Positions 1-8,953 are shown, numbered from the stretch's first letter. The stretch is 32,991 nt of DNA from Clostridiales bacterium (GCA_015056415.1 SVGJ01000029.1:1-32991); one strand, 5' to 3'. Notes: a model not told the origin generated them from the letters alone. Translations and numbers: made by a program.

Positions 1-70
1 TCAGGATGCCGAGACGGCTGCCCTGGCCGCCTGCCAGAAGCATGGCAATACAAGTCTTTTTTCTCATCAT
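1..70 (-). CDS. glgC: Glucose-1-phosphate adenylyltransferase, N-terminal fragment
   Basis: Only the first 23 codons lie in the window; the gene runs off the left edge. The reading starts MMRKKTCIAMLLAGGQGSRL, and the LLAGGQGSRLG stretch is the nucleotide-binding signature of bacterial ADP-glucose pyrophosphorylases, which make ADP-glucose for glycogen. An AAGGAG lies 12 nt before the first ATG. The position 92 bp downstream of glgB on the same strand gives the common glgBC order and supports the call. Other sugar nucleotidyltransferases share the motif, so the context carries much of the weight. Confidence 0.8.
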   Translation of the reverse strand, partial: MMRKKTCIAMLLAGGQGSRLGIL

Positions 71-162
71 GGGGGATACACGCTCCTTACACTTGTTCCT
101 TTTGCGGAAACCACCATGGGGTATCGGCCGCCGCCGGAGCGGACAGCGCTGTATGCAATGGC

Positions 163-2292
163 TTATTCAGCCGATTTGCCGTTGGTACCGGCGGGCTCAG
201 CCGCCTTTTTGCGGGTACGGCGGACGGGCTTCTTCTCCCCCTCCGGCGCGGGATCCTTTGGTTTACGGGTACGTTTCGGTTTTGCCGCGGCAGGCTTTGC
301 CTTGGGCTTGACCTTATCGTACTTAAAGTACACGGTCGCCAGCGGCGGCACCACGATCTTCACGCTGTGCTGGAACTCGCCCATGGGCACATCTTCAACC
401 TTCAGGGGAGCAGGATTGCCCTTGCCGGAGCCGGCGTAGGCTTCGCTGTCCGTGTTGAGGATCTCGGTGATCTTGCCGCCATAGGGCAGCGCCAGGCGGT
501 ACACCGGGATATACTGGGGCGTGAAGTTGGTCACGCACAGGATGGATTTGCCCTTCTTGTCCGTGCGGATGAAGGCGACCACGCTGTTGTTCTGGTCGTT
601 GGCCTGGCTCCACTGGAAGCCGTCCCAGCCGCCGTCCACCTCGTACATGGCGGGGGTGTTCCTGTAGAAGAAGTTCAGCTCCTTCACACACTTCTGCAGC
701 TCGGGGTGCTTATCGTACACAAGCAGGAACCAGTCCAGCTGATCATCAAAGCGCCACTCCATGAACTGACCGAACTCTCCGCCCATGAACAGCAGCTTCT
801 TGCCGGGATGCGCCATGGTGTAGCCATACAGGGCGCGCAGGCCCGCGAATTTCTGCCACAGGTCGCCCGGCTGCTTATCGATCATGGACAGCTTGCCATG
901 CACCACCTCATCATGGCTGAAGGGCAGGATGAAGTGCTCGTTGAACGCATAGAACAGCGAGAACGTCAGCTTGTCATGATGCCACTTGCGGTGGATGTGG
1001 TCCTTTTCGATATAGGCCAGGGTGTCGTTCATCCAGCCCATATTCCACTTGTAGGTAAAGCCCAGCCCACCCTCCCCGGCAGCATGCGTCACGCCCGGGA
1101 AGTTGTGGGATTCCTCGGCAATGGTCATCACGCCGGGGAAATCATGGTTTACCGTGGCGTTGAGCATCCGGAAGAAGGAGATCGCGTCCAGGTTCTCCCG
1201 GCCACCGTATTGATTGGGCAGCCATTCCATACCGTCGCGGCAGAAATCGTAGTAGAGCATGGAGCTCACAGCGTCCACGCGCAGGCCGTCGGCATGGTAC
1301 CAGTCCAGCCAGAAGCACGCGTTGCTCAACAGGAAGGATCGAACCTCGCCCCGGGCGAAATCGAACAGGTACGTCCCCCACTGGGGCATCTCGCCGCGAC
1401 GGGGATCTGGATGCTCAAAGCAGCAGGTGCCGTCGAAACGGCCCAGGCCGTAACCATCCTTGGGGAAGTGCGCCGGCACCCAGTCAAGGATCACGCCGAT
1501 GCCTGCCTGATGGCAGCGGTCGATGAGCTGCATCAGCTCCTGCGGCTCGCCGTAACGGGCCGTAGCGGCATAGTAGCCGCCCACCTGGTAGCCCCAGGAC
1601 ATATCCAGGGGATGCTCCATCACCGGCAGGAACTCCACGTGGGTGTAGCCCATCTCCAGCACATAGGGGATCAGCTTGTCGGCGATCTCCGTGTAGGTGA
1701 GCATACGACCGTTATCATCCTTGCCATCGCCCATCAGGCCGCCGCCCTGCTTGGTAGAGCCTTCGCGCATCCACGAGCCCAGATGCACCTCATACACATT
1801 CATGGGTGTGTTGAAAACATCGCGATCCCGGCGGCGTTCCATCCACTGGCCATCCTGCCAGCGGTAGCTCTCCAGGTCGCACAGCACAGAAGCGGTGTTG
1901 GGGCGGTTCTGCATCGCGAAGCCGAAGGGATCGGCCTTTTCGCGCCAAACGCCGTCGGCGCCTTCGATGGCGAATTTATACGTCTTCAGTTTTTGAGCGG
2001 CGCCTTCATAATTGTATCTCTCCGGGTCAGAGGCGGGATCGAACGTAGCCGCGGGCAGGCGGACCTCCCAGGTTCCATCAAACTGCTTGGTCATGGGGCA
2101 GGCAAACCTGTCCCACCGGCAGAATTCACCGATCAGCGAAACCTGCCGGGCATTGGGAGCCCACACGGCAAAATGCCACATAGCCTCGCCATTCTGCTCA
2201 ACCGGGTGGGCACCGAGCATCTCATAAGCGCGACGGCTCGTCCCTTGGTGAAACCACTCCCGTACTTCCGCATTGGGCGCGACATAGCGCAT
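163..2292 (-). CDS. glgB: 1,4-alpha-glucan branching enzyme
   Basis: Makes the alpha-1,6 branches of glycogen in the cytoplasm. Numbered from an upstream ATG at 2310, the protein has one N-terminal CBM48-type beta domain (about 40-145), a GH13 catalytic barrel and a C-terminal beta domain. The conserved GH13 regions are visible: DWVPAHF at 276-282, DGLRVDAV at 341-348 with nucleophile D346, AEES at 398-401 with acid/base E399, and SHDEVVHG at 465-472. The ATG at 2292 (protein MRYVAP...) is preferred because AGGTG lies about 6 nt upstream, whereas the ATG at 2310 has no ribosome site. After about residue 665 there is a roughly 50-residue tail rich in Lys, Arg, Pro and Ala that is not part of the enzyme fold. 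Sits directly upstream of glgC. Confidence 0.97.
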   Translation of the reverse strand: MRYVAPNAEVREWFHQGTSRRAYEMLGAHPVEQNGEAMWHFAVWAPNARQVSLIGEFCRWDRFACPMTKQFDGTWEVRLPAATFDPASDPERYNYEGAAQKLKTYKFAIEGADGVWREKADPFGFAMQNRPNTASVLCDLESYRWQDGQWMERRRDRDVFNTPMNVYEVHLGSWMREGSTKQGGGLMGDGKDDNGRMLTYTEIADKLIPYVLEMGYTHVEFLPVMEHPLDMSWGYQVGGYYAATARYGEPQELMQLIDRCHQAGIGVILDWVPAHFPKDGYGLGRFDGTCCFEHPDPRRGEMPQWGTYLFDFARGEVRSFLLSNACFWLDWYHADGLRVDAVSSMLYYDFCRDGMEWLPNQYGGRENLDAISFFRMLNATVNHDFPGVMTIAEESHNFPGVTHAAGEGGLGFTYKWNMGWMNDTLAYIEKDHIHRKWHHDKLTFSLFYAFNEHFILPFSHDEVVHGKLSMIDKQPGDLWQKFAGLRALYGYTMAHPGKKLLFMGGEFGQFMEWRFDDQLDWFLLVYDKHPELQKCVKELNFFYRNTPAMYEVDGGWDGFQWSQANDQNNSVVAFIRTDKKGKSILCVTNFTPQYIPVYRLALPYGGKITEILNTDSEAYAGSGKGNPAPLKVEDVPMGEFQHSVKIVVPPLATVYFKYDKVKPKAKPAAAKPKRTRKPKDPAPEGEKKPVRRTRKKAAEPAGTNGKSAE

Positions 2293-2359
2293 GGCTGCAC
2301 CTGCTTTCAAATGTTATTGCTTTGACTGGCCAAATAACTTCACATATTTCACATTTGCT

Positions 2360-2388
2360 ATTGTCCCACATTTAGGCACTTTCGTCAA
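2360..2388 (-). promoter_or_regulatory. Possible sigma-A promoter for glgBC
   Basis: On the minus strand TTGACG (2388-2383) is followed after 17 nt by GACAAT (2365-2360). The -35 box is good, the -10 box matches four of six bases. It lies about 70 nt upstream of the glgB start. No better pair was found in the 256-nt gap between glgB and the divergent gene at 2549. Confidence 0.35.
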
Positions 2389-2548
2389 GGTATTCGGTGA
2401 AATTTGTCAAGTTTCTTTCAAATTGCAAAAGATTTTTATGACCTTTTGCCGATGCGGTATGAAAACATTTTCATTCATCTGCAAAGGCATGAAATAATTG
2501 TCTCTTTCATAAGCATAAATCATCCGATTTCCGGAGGGATTTCGCCCC

Positions 2549-2725
2549 ATGAAAGGAACTCTTGCCCTACGCCTTTACGCCCTGACGCTGTTGCTTGCCA
2601 TCCTTTGGGTATTGCTGGGCGCTCCGTTTTCCCCGGAGGAATGGTTGGATATCCCCCACCGGCTCTCTTTGATGGCTGCACAGCTTCCCGGCCGCATGGC
2701 AGGCATTTTCTCCCGCTGGCGCTGA
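2549..2725 (+). CDS. Small membrane protein of unknown function (58 aa)
   Basis: ATG at 2549 opens a 58-codon frame ending in TGA at 2723-2725. It is preceded by GGAGGG 10 nt upstream. Residues about 5-24 form one hydrophobic helix (LALRLYALTLLLAILWVLLG), followed by a short amphipathic, Arg-containing tail. It ends 47 nt before the SpoIIQ-like gene on the same strand, so the two are probably co-transcribed. I do not recognise the family. Its position before a sporulation-type LytM gene hints at an envelope or sporulation role, but that is inference only. Confidence 0.5.
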   Translation: MKGTLALRLYALTLLLAILWVLLGAPFSPEEWLDIPHRLSLMAAQLPGRMAGIFSRWR

Positions 2726-2772
2726 ATGAAACACTCCCTGCCCGGCCATGCTACTTCTCCGGGGGTGAAGGC

Positions 2773-3435
2773 ATGGCATCCATCAAATCGATCCTGAGAT
2801 CATTTTCCGCAAGGTATGTGCGTTTTGTTGAGCAGCAGGGCTTTATGATCATCCTCATGGTATGTGTCGCCGTCATTGCTGGCACCGCCGTGTGGACGAA
2901 TCAGCCCGCGGAGTCCCCGCCCGTACCCACGCCGCCCGTGGGCGACGCCGCGTCCGTGGCGCAGCTTCAGCAGCAGTCTCTGGCTGAAGCCGCGACGCCT
3001 ACGCCCTCGCCCACTGCCGCGCCGCAGGTGTGGCAGGCGCCGCTTGAGACTGTTTCCGTCCTGCGCGGGTATGACGCGACACGCATGGCGCGTTCAGGCG
3101 TGACCGGATTGTGGCAGATCCACGACGCGGTGGATCTGCGCTGCGCCGACGGAGACACCGTTTTCGCCATGTCGGATGGCGTGGTGACCGCCGTGTGCGA
3201 CAAAGGCCTGCAGGGCGCCTGCGTCACCATCGACCATGGGAAGGAGATCACGGCGCACTATGCCGGCATGGCGCTGCACGCGGGACTTCGCGCCGGCGAC
3301 CCGGTGGAGGCCGGGCAGATCATCGGCTTTGCGGGCAACGAGGTGCTGGATGAGACCGACATGGAGACGCACCTGCACCTGCGCGTCACACGAAACGATC
3401 AGGCCATCGACCCGCTCACCCTTTTATCCGACTAA
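2773..3435 (+). CDS. M23/LytM-domain protein, SpoIIQ-like
   Basis: 220 residues: a short cytoplasmic N-terminus, one membrane helix (about 23-42), a Pro/Ala/Thr-rich linker (about 45-85) and a LytM/peptidase M23 domain to the end. The zinc ligands of active M23 enzymes appear present: H117 and D121 in HDAVD (family HxGxD, here Ala in place of Gly) and the HLH pair at H200/H202. The FVEQQGF-helix start followed by a degenerate linker resembles clostridial SpoIIQ, the forespore membrane protein that contacts SpoIIIAH during engulfment. A general envelope M23 peptidase is the alternative. Start chosen at 2773 because GGGGGTG lies just upstream; longer in-frame readings have no ribosome site. glmS follows after 19 nt. 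Confidence 0.7.
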   Translation: MASIKSILRSFSARYVRFVEQQGFMIILMVCVAVIAGTAVWTNQPAESPPVPTPPVGDAASVAQLQQQSLAEAATPTPSPTAAPQVWQAPLETVSVLRGYDATRMARSGVTGLWQIHDAVDLRCADGDTVFAMSDGVVTAVCDKGLQGACVTIDHGKEITAHYAGMALHAGLRAGDPVEAGQIIGFAGNEVLDETDMETHLHLRVTRNDQAIDPLTLLSD

Positions 3436-3454
3436 CTCCGGGGAGGTATCGCCT

Positions 3455-5284
3455 ATGTGCGGCATCGTTGGATACACCGGCGCCCAGCCGGCCCAGCCCA
3501 TCCTGATGGAGGGGCTTTCTCGCCTGGAATACCGCGGCTACGACAGCGCGGGCGTGGCCATCATGGATGGCGACCGCATCCGGCTGCTGAAGGCCAAGGG
3601 GCGTCTGTCCAATCTGGGCGCGCTGCTCAAAGGCTCTCCCCTTTCCGGACAAACGGGTATCGGTCATACCCGCTGGGCCACTCATGGCGAACCCACCGAC
3701 CTGAACGCACACCCGCATACCGACATGAAGGGCGATATCGCCCTTGTTCATAACGGCATCATCGAGAATCACGCCCGGCTCAGGGGTATGCTGGAGGAAC
3801 GCGGCTGTGCATTTTCCTCCGAAACCGACACGGAGGTCATCGCGCACCTGCTGAACCTTTTGTGGGACGGCAGTATGCTTTCCACTTTGCAGCGGGCGTT
3901 GCCCATGCTGGAGGGCAGCTATGCGCTGGCGGTGCTCTGCGCCGCCGAGCCCGGCGCCATCTTCTGCACCCGCAAGGACAGCCCGCTGGTGCTGGGGCTT
4001 TCCAGCCAGGCGCAATACCTGGCCAGCGACATTCCAGCCCTGCTCGCCCACACGCGGGAAATCGAGCTTCTGGAGGACAGGGAGATCGCCGTGCTTTGCC
4101 CGGAAAGCGTCACGGTCTATGACGCCTATGGCGCTCAGCGCGACCTGAGGCCCACCCATGTGGATTGGGATGTGGAATCCGCCGAGAAGGGCGGCTATCC
4201 TCACTTCATGCTCAAGGAGATCCACGAGGAGCCCACTGCCCTGCGCAAGACGCTTTCCGCCCATGCGGACGGGCATATGCTCCGCCGGGGCGTCATCCCC
4301 ATCACGCGGGAGGAAGCTCAGTCGCTTTCCTCTCTGACCATTGTTGCCTGTGGCACGGCCTACCATGCTGGCATGATCGGCCGATACGCCATTGAACGCC
4401 TCGCCCGCCTTCCTGTGGCAGTGGACGTAGCCAGCGAGTTCCGCTACCGCCAGCCCTTGCTGGACAAGGATGATCTGTTCCTTGCCATCAGCCAGAGCGG
4501 CGAGACCGCCGACACCCTGGCCGCCCTGCGCGAGGCCGCGCGCCTCGGCGCCCGAACCATGGCGCTGACCAACGTCGTTGGCTCCTCCATCGCCCGTGAG
4601 GCGGCGCCCAACGTGCTTTACACCCACGCCGGGCCAGAGATCGCCGTGGCCAGCACAAAGGCTTACATCACCCAGGTGGAGATCATGCTGCTCCTTGCCG
4701 TCGACCTGGCGCAGAAGCGGGGCGTCATATCAGAAGAAGAGGCATCCGAGCTGCTGGCCGACATGGCAGAGATCCCCGCCCAGGCCGGGACGCTCCTGAG
4801 CTGCGAAGAGTCCGTCGCCCGTTTTGCCAGCAGGCACTACGACCGCCGGCACGTGTTCTACATCGGCCGGGGCATGGATCACGCCCTGGCCATGGAGGCC
4901 AGCCTGAAGCTGAAGGAGATCAGCTACATCATGTCCGAGGCCTATGCAGCAGGCGAATTGAAGCACGGCACCATCGCCCTCATCGAGGAGGGGACGCTGG
5001 TCTGCGCGCTGCTCACCCAGCCCCATCTGGCGGACAAAACGCTCTCCAACATCCGCGAGGTGAAATCCCGGGGCGCCCGGGTGCTGGCCATCTGCACCGA
5101 ATCCCTGCAGGAGAAGACCGCCGCTGCGGCCGACGAGGTGTGGGCCATTCCCGATACGCATCCCATCCTGGCGCCGCTTCTGGCCGCCATTCCCGTGCAG
5201 CTTCTGGCCTATCACATGGCCGTCAGCCGGGGTTGCGATGTGGATAAGCCGAGAAACCTGGCCAAATCCGTTACCGTGGAGTAA
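3455..5284 (+). CDS. glmS: Glutamine-fructose-6-phosphate aminotransferase (isomerizing)
   Basis: Makes glucosamine-6-phosphate from fructose-6-phosphate and glutamine, the first step toward UDP-GlcNAc for peptidoglycan. The 609 residues equal the usual family length. The N-terminal MCGIVGY supplies Cys2, the class II glutamine amidotransferase nucleophile; HTRWATHG and the HNGIIEN motif follow. Two SIS domains occupy roughly 290-600, with CGTAYHAG near residue 300 and the canonical DKPRNLAKSVTVE C-terminus. GGGAGG lies 8 nt before the ATG. It follows the LytM gene by 19 nt, so it is probably in that transcript, and there is no room for a glmS ribozyme immediately upstream. Confidence 0.97.
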   Translation: MCGIVGYTGAQPAQPILMEGLSRLEYRGYDSAGVAIMDGDRIRLLKAKGRLSNLGALLKGSPLSGQTGIGHTRWATHGEPTDLNAHPHTDMKGDIALVHNGIIENHARLRGMLEERGCAFSSETDTEVIAHLLNLLWDGSMLSTLQRALPMLEGSYALAVLCAAEPGAIFCTRKDSPLVLGLSSQAQYLASDIPALLAHTREIELLEDREIAVLCPESVTVYDAYGAQRDLRPTHVDWDVESAEKGGYPHFMLKEIHEEPTALRKTLSAHADGHMLRRGVIPITREEAQSLSSLTIVACGTAYHAGMIGRYAIERLARLPVAVDVASEFRYRQPLLDKDDLFLAISQSGETADTLAALREAARLGARTMALTNVVGSSIAREAAPNVLYTHAGPEIAVASTKAYITQVEIMLLLAVDLAQKRGVISEEEASELLADMAEIPAQAGTLLSCEESVARFASRHYDRRHVFYIGRGMDHALAMEASLKLKEISYIMSEAYAAGELKHGTIALIEEGTLVCALLTQPHLADKTLSNIREVKSRGARVLAICTESLQEKTAAAADEVWAIPDTHPILAPLLAAIPVQLLAYHMAVSRGCDVDKPRNLAKSVTVE

Positions 5285-5288
5285 AAAA

Positions 5289-5321
5289 GCAGGGATGCTG
5301 CGCCATTGTCAGCGTCCCTGC
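5289..5321. terminator. Bidirectional intrinsic terminator
   Basis: A 12-bp stem, GCAGGGATGCTG (5289-5300) with CAGCGTCCCTGC (5310-5321), contains one G-T pair and a 9-nt loop. On the minus strand it is followed by six T residues, and on the plus strand by a broken T run. It sits between the convergent ends of glmS and the GH3 gene and can serve both. Confidence 0.85.
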
Positions 5322-5328
5322 CTTTGAT

Positions 5329-7095
5329 TTACAGGCGGGTATCGAACAGACCGCAGAAGCTGTCGATGGGATCCTTGCCCCTGAAGGCCTCAGGGCCCTT
5401 GATAAGGCCCTCCACCAGGGCTTCCATGGTGCTGGGCTTGGCATCGTAGGCGTTGATGTAGGTGCGCAGCTGGGGCGCGTCGGCCAGCATGGTGGGGGCA
5501 TTCACGCTCACGCCCACCACGGGTAGCTCAAACACGTACCACGGGATCTCGCCGCCACCCTTGCTCATGCCGAAGGAGGGACGGCCATTGGCCACGTCAA
5601 ACAGGGTAATGACCAGATCCTGCTCGCTCTTGAAGTCCTCAATGGCGTTCTTGCCGGCGAAGTACAGGTTCAGGCTGGGCTTCTCGCCGCGAGCAAGCTG
5701 CTCCTTGATCTTCTCCAGAGGGCTAACGTAGATGAAGGCGTCGAAGCCCTTCTCGATCAGGCGGTCGCGCAGATCCTCGGCAGGGCTCTTGGCGGCGCCG
5801 GCAGCGCCCATGGCCATCTTCATCAGGAAGTCCATGGGGCCCGCCGCGCCCTTTACGGGCACGATCATCACGCGCTTGTATTTTTCGGGCGTCATGGGCA
5901 GCACGCCCTCGTCCTTGTACTTCACCAGGGTCACGGCGTCACGGCTGATGGCAGCGCTGGCAGCCTTGTACTCGTCCTTGCCCAGCACGGGAGCGGCTGC
6001 AGGGACGATCTCCTTCCCCGCCATCTTGTTCAGGCCCATGTGCGCCTTCAGGCCCAGGATGCGGCTCAGGGCCTCCACCATGCGTTCCTCGCTGATGACG
6101 CCGGTCTTGTAGGCGTCCAGCATGGTGTTGAAATCCTCCTCAGGATCATTGAAGAAAAGGAACATATCGCAGCCGGCATTGATGGAGGCAGGCAGCATTT
6201 CCTTGCGGGTCATGCGGTTGGTCATGCCCACCATGTGGGAGGCGTCGGTCACCACCATACCGTTGAAGCCCAGCTTGTCGCGCAGGAGGCCGGTCATGAT
6301 CTCGGGGCAAAGGGTAGCGGGCAGCATCTCGTCATCGGTGATGCCGGGCTTCACCTGGCGCATATAGGCAGGCATCATGATGTGACCGCCCATGATGGCG
6401 TCCAGATCGGCGTCGATCAGGGTCTTGTACACCTTGCCATAGGTGGCCATCCACTCTTCTTCGCCAAAGTAGTTCACATTGTTGGAAAGGTGGGCATCGC
6501 GGAAATCCTGGCCGTTACCGGGGAAATGCTTCGCCGCGCAGGCGTAGCCGGGAATGGTATGAGCGCCCTCCAGGTAGGCCTTGCTCATTTCAGCCACCTG
6601 GTCAGCATCGGTGCCGAAGGCGCGGGCGACCACCTCGGTATTCTCCCAGTTGTAGTGGATATCGCACACGGGAGCGAAGGCCATGTTGCAGCCGATGGAG
6701 GCCGCCTCCTCGTTGGACATACGGCCCAGGTCGTGGGCATACTGCCTGTTGCCGGTGGCGCCGATCTTGATGCCGGAGGCAATGAACGTACCGTCGGAGC
6801 AGCATCCGTTGCCGCCGGTCTCGGTATTGCAGGCAATGATCACGGGCACCTTGGCGTATTTTTGCAGGATACGGTTCTGCATCTGTACGGCAGCGGCGGG
6901 CATATTGTTGTAGCGGCAGCCGCCCAGGTGATACTTCTCCATCAGCTCCCGCAGATAGTTCTCGTCCATACCGGCGCACAGCTGGAAGAACAGCTGACCC
7001 ACTTTCTCCTCGGCAGTCATGCCGGCGATGGTCTCGTTCACCCACCGGATATCCTCGTCAGACAGGTAATAGGGCTTTGCCTTCAAATTGACCAT
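5329..7095 (-). CDS. Glycoside hydrolase family 3 protein (beta-hexosaminidase/beta-glucosidase type)
   Basis: 588 residues without a signal peptide, so probably cytoplasmic. The N-terminal GH3 barrel shows KHFPGNGQDFRDAH at 189-202, the loop that in NagZ-type enzymes carries the Asp-His catalytic dyad (D200, H202), and VVTDASHMVGM with the likely nucleophile D284. A C-terminal alpha/beta domain follows from about residue 380. NagZ proteins usually read KHFPGHG; here the second His is Asn194. Substrate is uncertain: N-acetylhexosaminides (wall recycling) or beta-glucosides. GAGGAG precedes the ATG by about 9 nt. The HAD gene upstream is 21 nt away on the same strand, so they form an operon. 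Confidence 0.88.
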   Translation of the reverse strand: MVNLKAKPYYLSDEDIRWVNETIAGMTAEEKVGQLFFQLCAGMDENYLRELMEKYHLGGCRYNNMPAAAVQMQNRILQKYAKVPVIIACNTETGGNGCCSDGTFIASGIKIGATGNRQYAHDLGRMSNEEAASIGCNMAFAPVCDIHYNWENTEVVARAFGTDADQVAEMSKAYLEGAHTIPGYACAAKHFPGNGQDFRDAHLSNNVNYFGEEEWMATYGKVYKTLIDADLDAIMGGHIMMPAYMRQVKPGITDDEMLPATLCPEIMTGLLRDKLGFNGMVVTDASHMVGMTNRMTRKEMLPASINAGCDMFLFFNDPEEDFNTMLDAYKTGVISEERMVEALSRILGLKAHMGLNKMAGKEIVPAAAPVLGKDEYKAASAAISRDAVTLVKYKDEGVLPMTPEKYKRVMIVPVKGAAGPMDFLMKMAMGAAGAAKSPAEDLRDRLIEKGFDAFIYVSPLEKIKEQLARGEKPSLNLYFAGKNAIEDFKSEQDLVITLFDVANGRPSFGMSKGGGEIPWYVFELPVVGVSVNAPTMLADAPQLRTYINAYDAKPSTMEALVEGLIKGPEAFRGKDPIDSFCGLFDTRL

Positions 7096-7116
7096 GCGGA
7101 TCGTCTCCTCTCTTGA

Positions 7117-7965
7117 TCACGCGCCGAGGTTCGCGAGGAACCCGGCCTTTTTCTTTTCCTGATAGGCTCCGGCATAGCTGCCCTCCAGCAGGCGCGGAAA
7201 GCCTTCGTCCATGAATTCCTGCCAGCTTTCCTTCTCGCGGCGCACCAGGATGGGATAATACCCGACTCCGTTCTTCTCCGCCGCCGCGAGGTCACCGGGA
7301 GCGTCACCGCACATGAGCACCTTGGCCGGGTCATAGCCCTTCTTCAGCAGCTCGCTGATGCAGTGAGCCTTGCTGCCCGCGTCCTGTGCCAGCACAATAT
7401 CCGTGTGGGGCAAAAGGCCGTACATTTCCCACTCCTCCAGCACCGCGCCCAGGTTGGCGCTGCTGACGATGGCCACATCCGCCCGCTCATGGGCATAGGC
7501 CAGCGCTTCCTTCACCAGAGGAAACGGCAGCTTTACATCGTCCGGCAGGTCAGTGATGGCGGCATTTACCGCCTTGCTCCAGCTAAGCGCCTTGCGCAGC
7601 GAAACGCTCCGGGGAGCCGCCCCGATGGCACGGCTCAGCGCGTCGTTGGAGAGCTCCGGGCTTTCTTCTGCCCACCGGAGCAGCGCGCCGATATCCTCGA
7701 TGGCCGTGTACTGTCTGTTGATCTCCTCCAGCGCCATGGCCAGTCCCTTGAAGCGGTTGATGCCGCGTGTCATGGTATAAAGATTGATGTCGTTCCAGCG
7801 TTTCAGGATGGGATCACGCCACTGTTGAAGTCCCCACTCCTCCACCATGCATGGGCCGAAGCACCGGAAATGCTTCACATCCATGGTATCCATGGCGCAG
7901 CCGTCGCTGTCCACGCAGATGAGGTGCTCATGCCGCTTGACATATCGCGTCAGGTCCTTTGCCAT
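7117..7965 (-). CDS. HAD-superfamily hydrolase
   Basis: A 282-residue cytoplasmic HAD phosphatase. The four HAD motifs are visible: VDSDG with D19 (nucleophile) and D21, Ser168 in IVSSAN, Lys199 in GSKAH, and GDAPGD with D221 and D225. A helical cap of about 130 residues lies between motifs I and II. The substrate cannot be read from the sequence; the pairing with a GH3 glycosidase suggests a sugar phosphate, which is inference. AGGGGA lies 8 nt before the ATG. It is the first gene of the pair with the GH3 gene. Confidence 0.85.
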   Translation of the reverse strand: MAKDLTRYVKRHEHLICVDSDGCAMDTMDVKHFRCFGPCMVEEWGLQQWRDPILKRWNDINLYTMTRGINRFKGLAMALEEINRQYTAIEDIGALLRWAEESPELSNDALSRAIGAAPRSVSLRKALSWSKAVNAAITDLPDDVKLPFPLVKEALAYAHERADVAIVSSANLGAVLEEWEMYGLLPHTDIVLAQDAGSKAHCISELLKKGYDPAKVLMCGDAPGDLAAAEKNGVGYYPILVRREKESWQEFMDEGFPRLLEGSYAGAYQEKKKAGFLANLGA

Positions 7966-8065
7966 CGCTCAGTCCCCTTTCGGTCACAGTTTATCCTGCT
8001 GATAAGTATAATGGATACCCATTTTATTTGGGTAGAGCGCTTTTCTGTTTTCTTTCGTAGGATTT

Positions 8066-8953
8066 TTATCCTTTTGCGCCAACCTGCAAACATTTTCCAC
8101 ATCGCGCGCAGCCATTGCAGATCAGCTTGCTGCCACATTGCCTGCAAGGGCCGTCATAACGCGGCTGATACAGTTCCTCCTCCCGCAGCGGCACGCCCAG
8201 GGAATCAGTCAGCCGGAAGGAAATCTCTTTCCCCTTGTATTGCAGGCCCGACTTATGCGCCATCACCGTCTGCAGACGTTTGCCCGGAAGGTGATACACC
8301 CTTCCCTCCTTGATGAACCTCGTTCCCGTTTCGATAAAAGCAAAGGTAACGTCCGCAATCCTGCATTCCTCATACAATGCCTTTACCCACTCAAAGCAGC
8401 ATGGCCGCTTGCCGCCATAATTCTCGCCGCCGCAGGCCACCTGCTCAATGAAACCTTCCCCCAGCCATCGCAGCAGGCTCACCGGGCCAATGAAGGGCGC
8501 GCACATCACGCCTTTATGCCTGAACGGCAGTTCCCGCAGGATTGGAATGCGCTCGTCCGCGCGGCTCTGATTCTCACAGGTCACATTGAAAAACACATTC
8601 TCCCAGCCCTCGCCCCAGTCCGACGGCAGGCATTGCGTCACGCGCTGCGGACGCTTGGTAAGCAGAAAGAATTTCACATCCGGACGCCGGCGGATGATCT
8701 CCCACGCCTCACCGCGCCAGGGATCGGCCTCCTCCAGAAAGAAATCCGAGGTCATGCACACCCGCAGAAGCTCGCCGCTCTTCACCTTGTATGCGCCTGT
8801 ACGTTCCTTCTCCAACGGATAGCTGAACCCACCCGTTCGGTAGATCCGGCTGCCATCCCGATACCGCAGCCCGTCCATATAGTACATATAGCAATGCTCG
8901 CAGCCCTCGCTGCATTTCACGCATCCATGCCAGGGATTCCATATATCGTGCAC
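8066..8953 (-). CDS. DUF5131 (phage Gp37/Gp68-type) radical-SAM-like protein
   Basis: Starting at the GTG at 8953 the protein has 295 residues and opens [12 protein letters not shown] CxxxCxxC cluster (C14, C18, C21 in CSEGCEHC) matches the radical SAM iron-sulfur motif used by DUF5131 proteins, which are frequent in phages and mobile elements. The rest shows a barrel-like body with LLTKRPQR and GGENYGG. The C-terminus adds a Cys-rich zinc-ribbon-like segment (cysteines about 270, 273, 279, 282, 285, 288). The GTG is favoured over the ATG at 8977 because GAGGTGAGG stands just before it and family members begin close to HDIWNPWHG. No function is known for the family. Divergent from cimA. Confidence 0.85.
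   Translation of the reverse strand: MHDIWNPWHGCVKCSEGCEHCYMYYMDGLRYRDGSRIYRTGGFSYPLEKERTGAYKVKSGELLRVCMTSDFFLEEADPWRGEAWEIIRRRPDVKFFLLTKRPQRVTQCLPSDWGEGWENVFFNVTCENQSRADERIPILRELPFRHKGVMCAPFIGPVSLLRWLGEGFIEQVACGGENYGGKRPCCFEWVKALYEECRIADVTFAFIETGTRFIKEGRVYHLPGKRLQTVMAHKSGLQYKGKEISFRLTDSLGVPLREEELYQPRYDGPCRQCGSKLICNGCARCGKCLQVGAKG

Noticed and set aside
2425..2449. Stem-loop with GCAAAAG and CTTTTGC arms in the glgB upstream region
   Set aside because: 7 bp with an 11-nt AT-rich loop and no T run; not a convincing terminator, riboswitch or small RNA.
2450..2520. Sporulation sigma-E or sigma-F type promoter before the 58-aa and SpoIIQ-like genes
   Set aside because: Fragments such as GCATG and CATAAG can be paired, but neither boxes nor spacing fit the consensus well.
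3436..3454. glmS ribozyme upstream of glmS
   Set aside because: Only 19 nt separate glmS from the preceding gene, and no ribozyme core was seen there.
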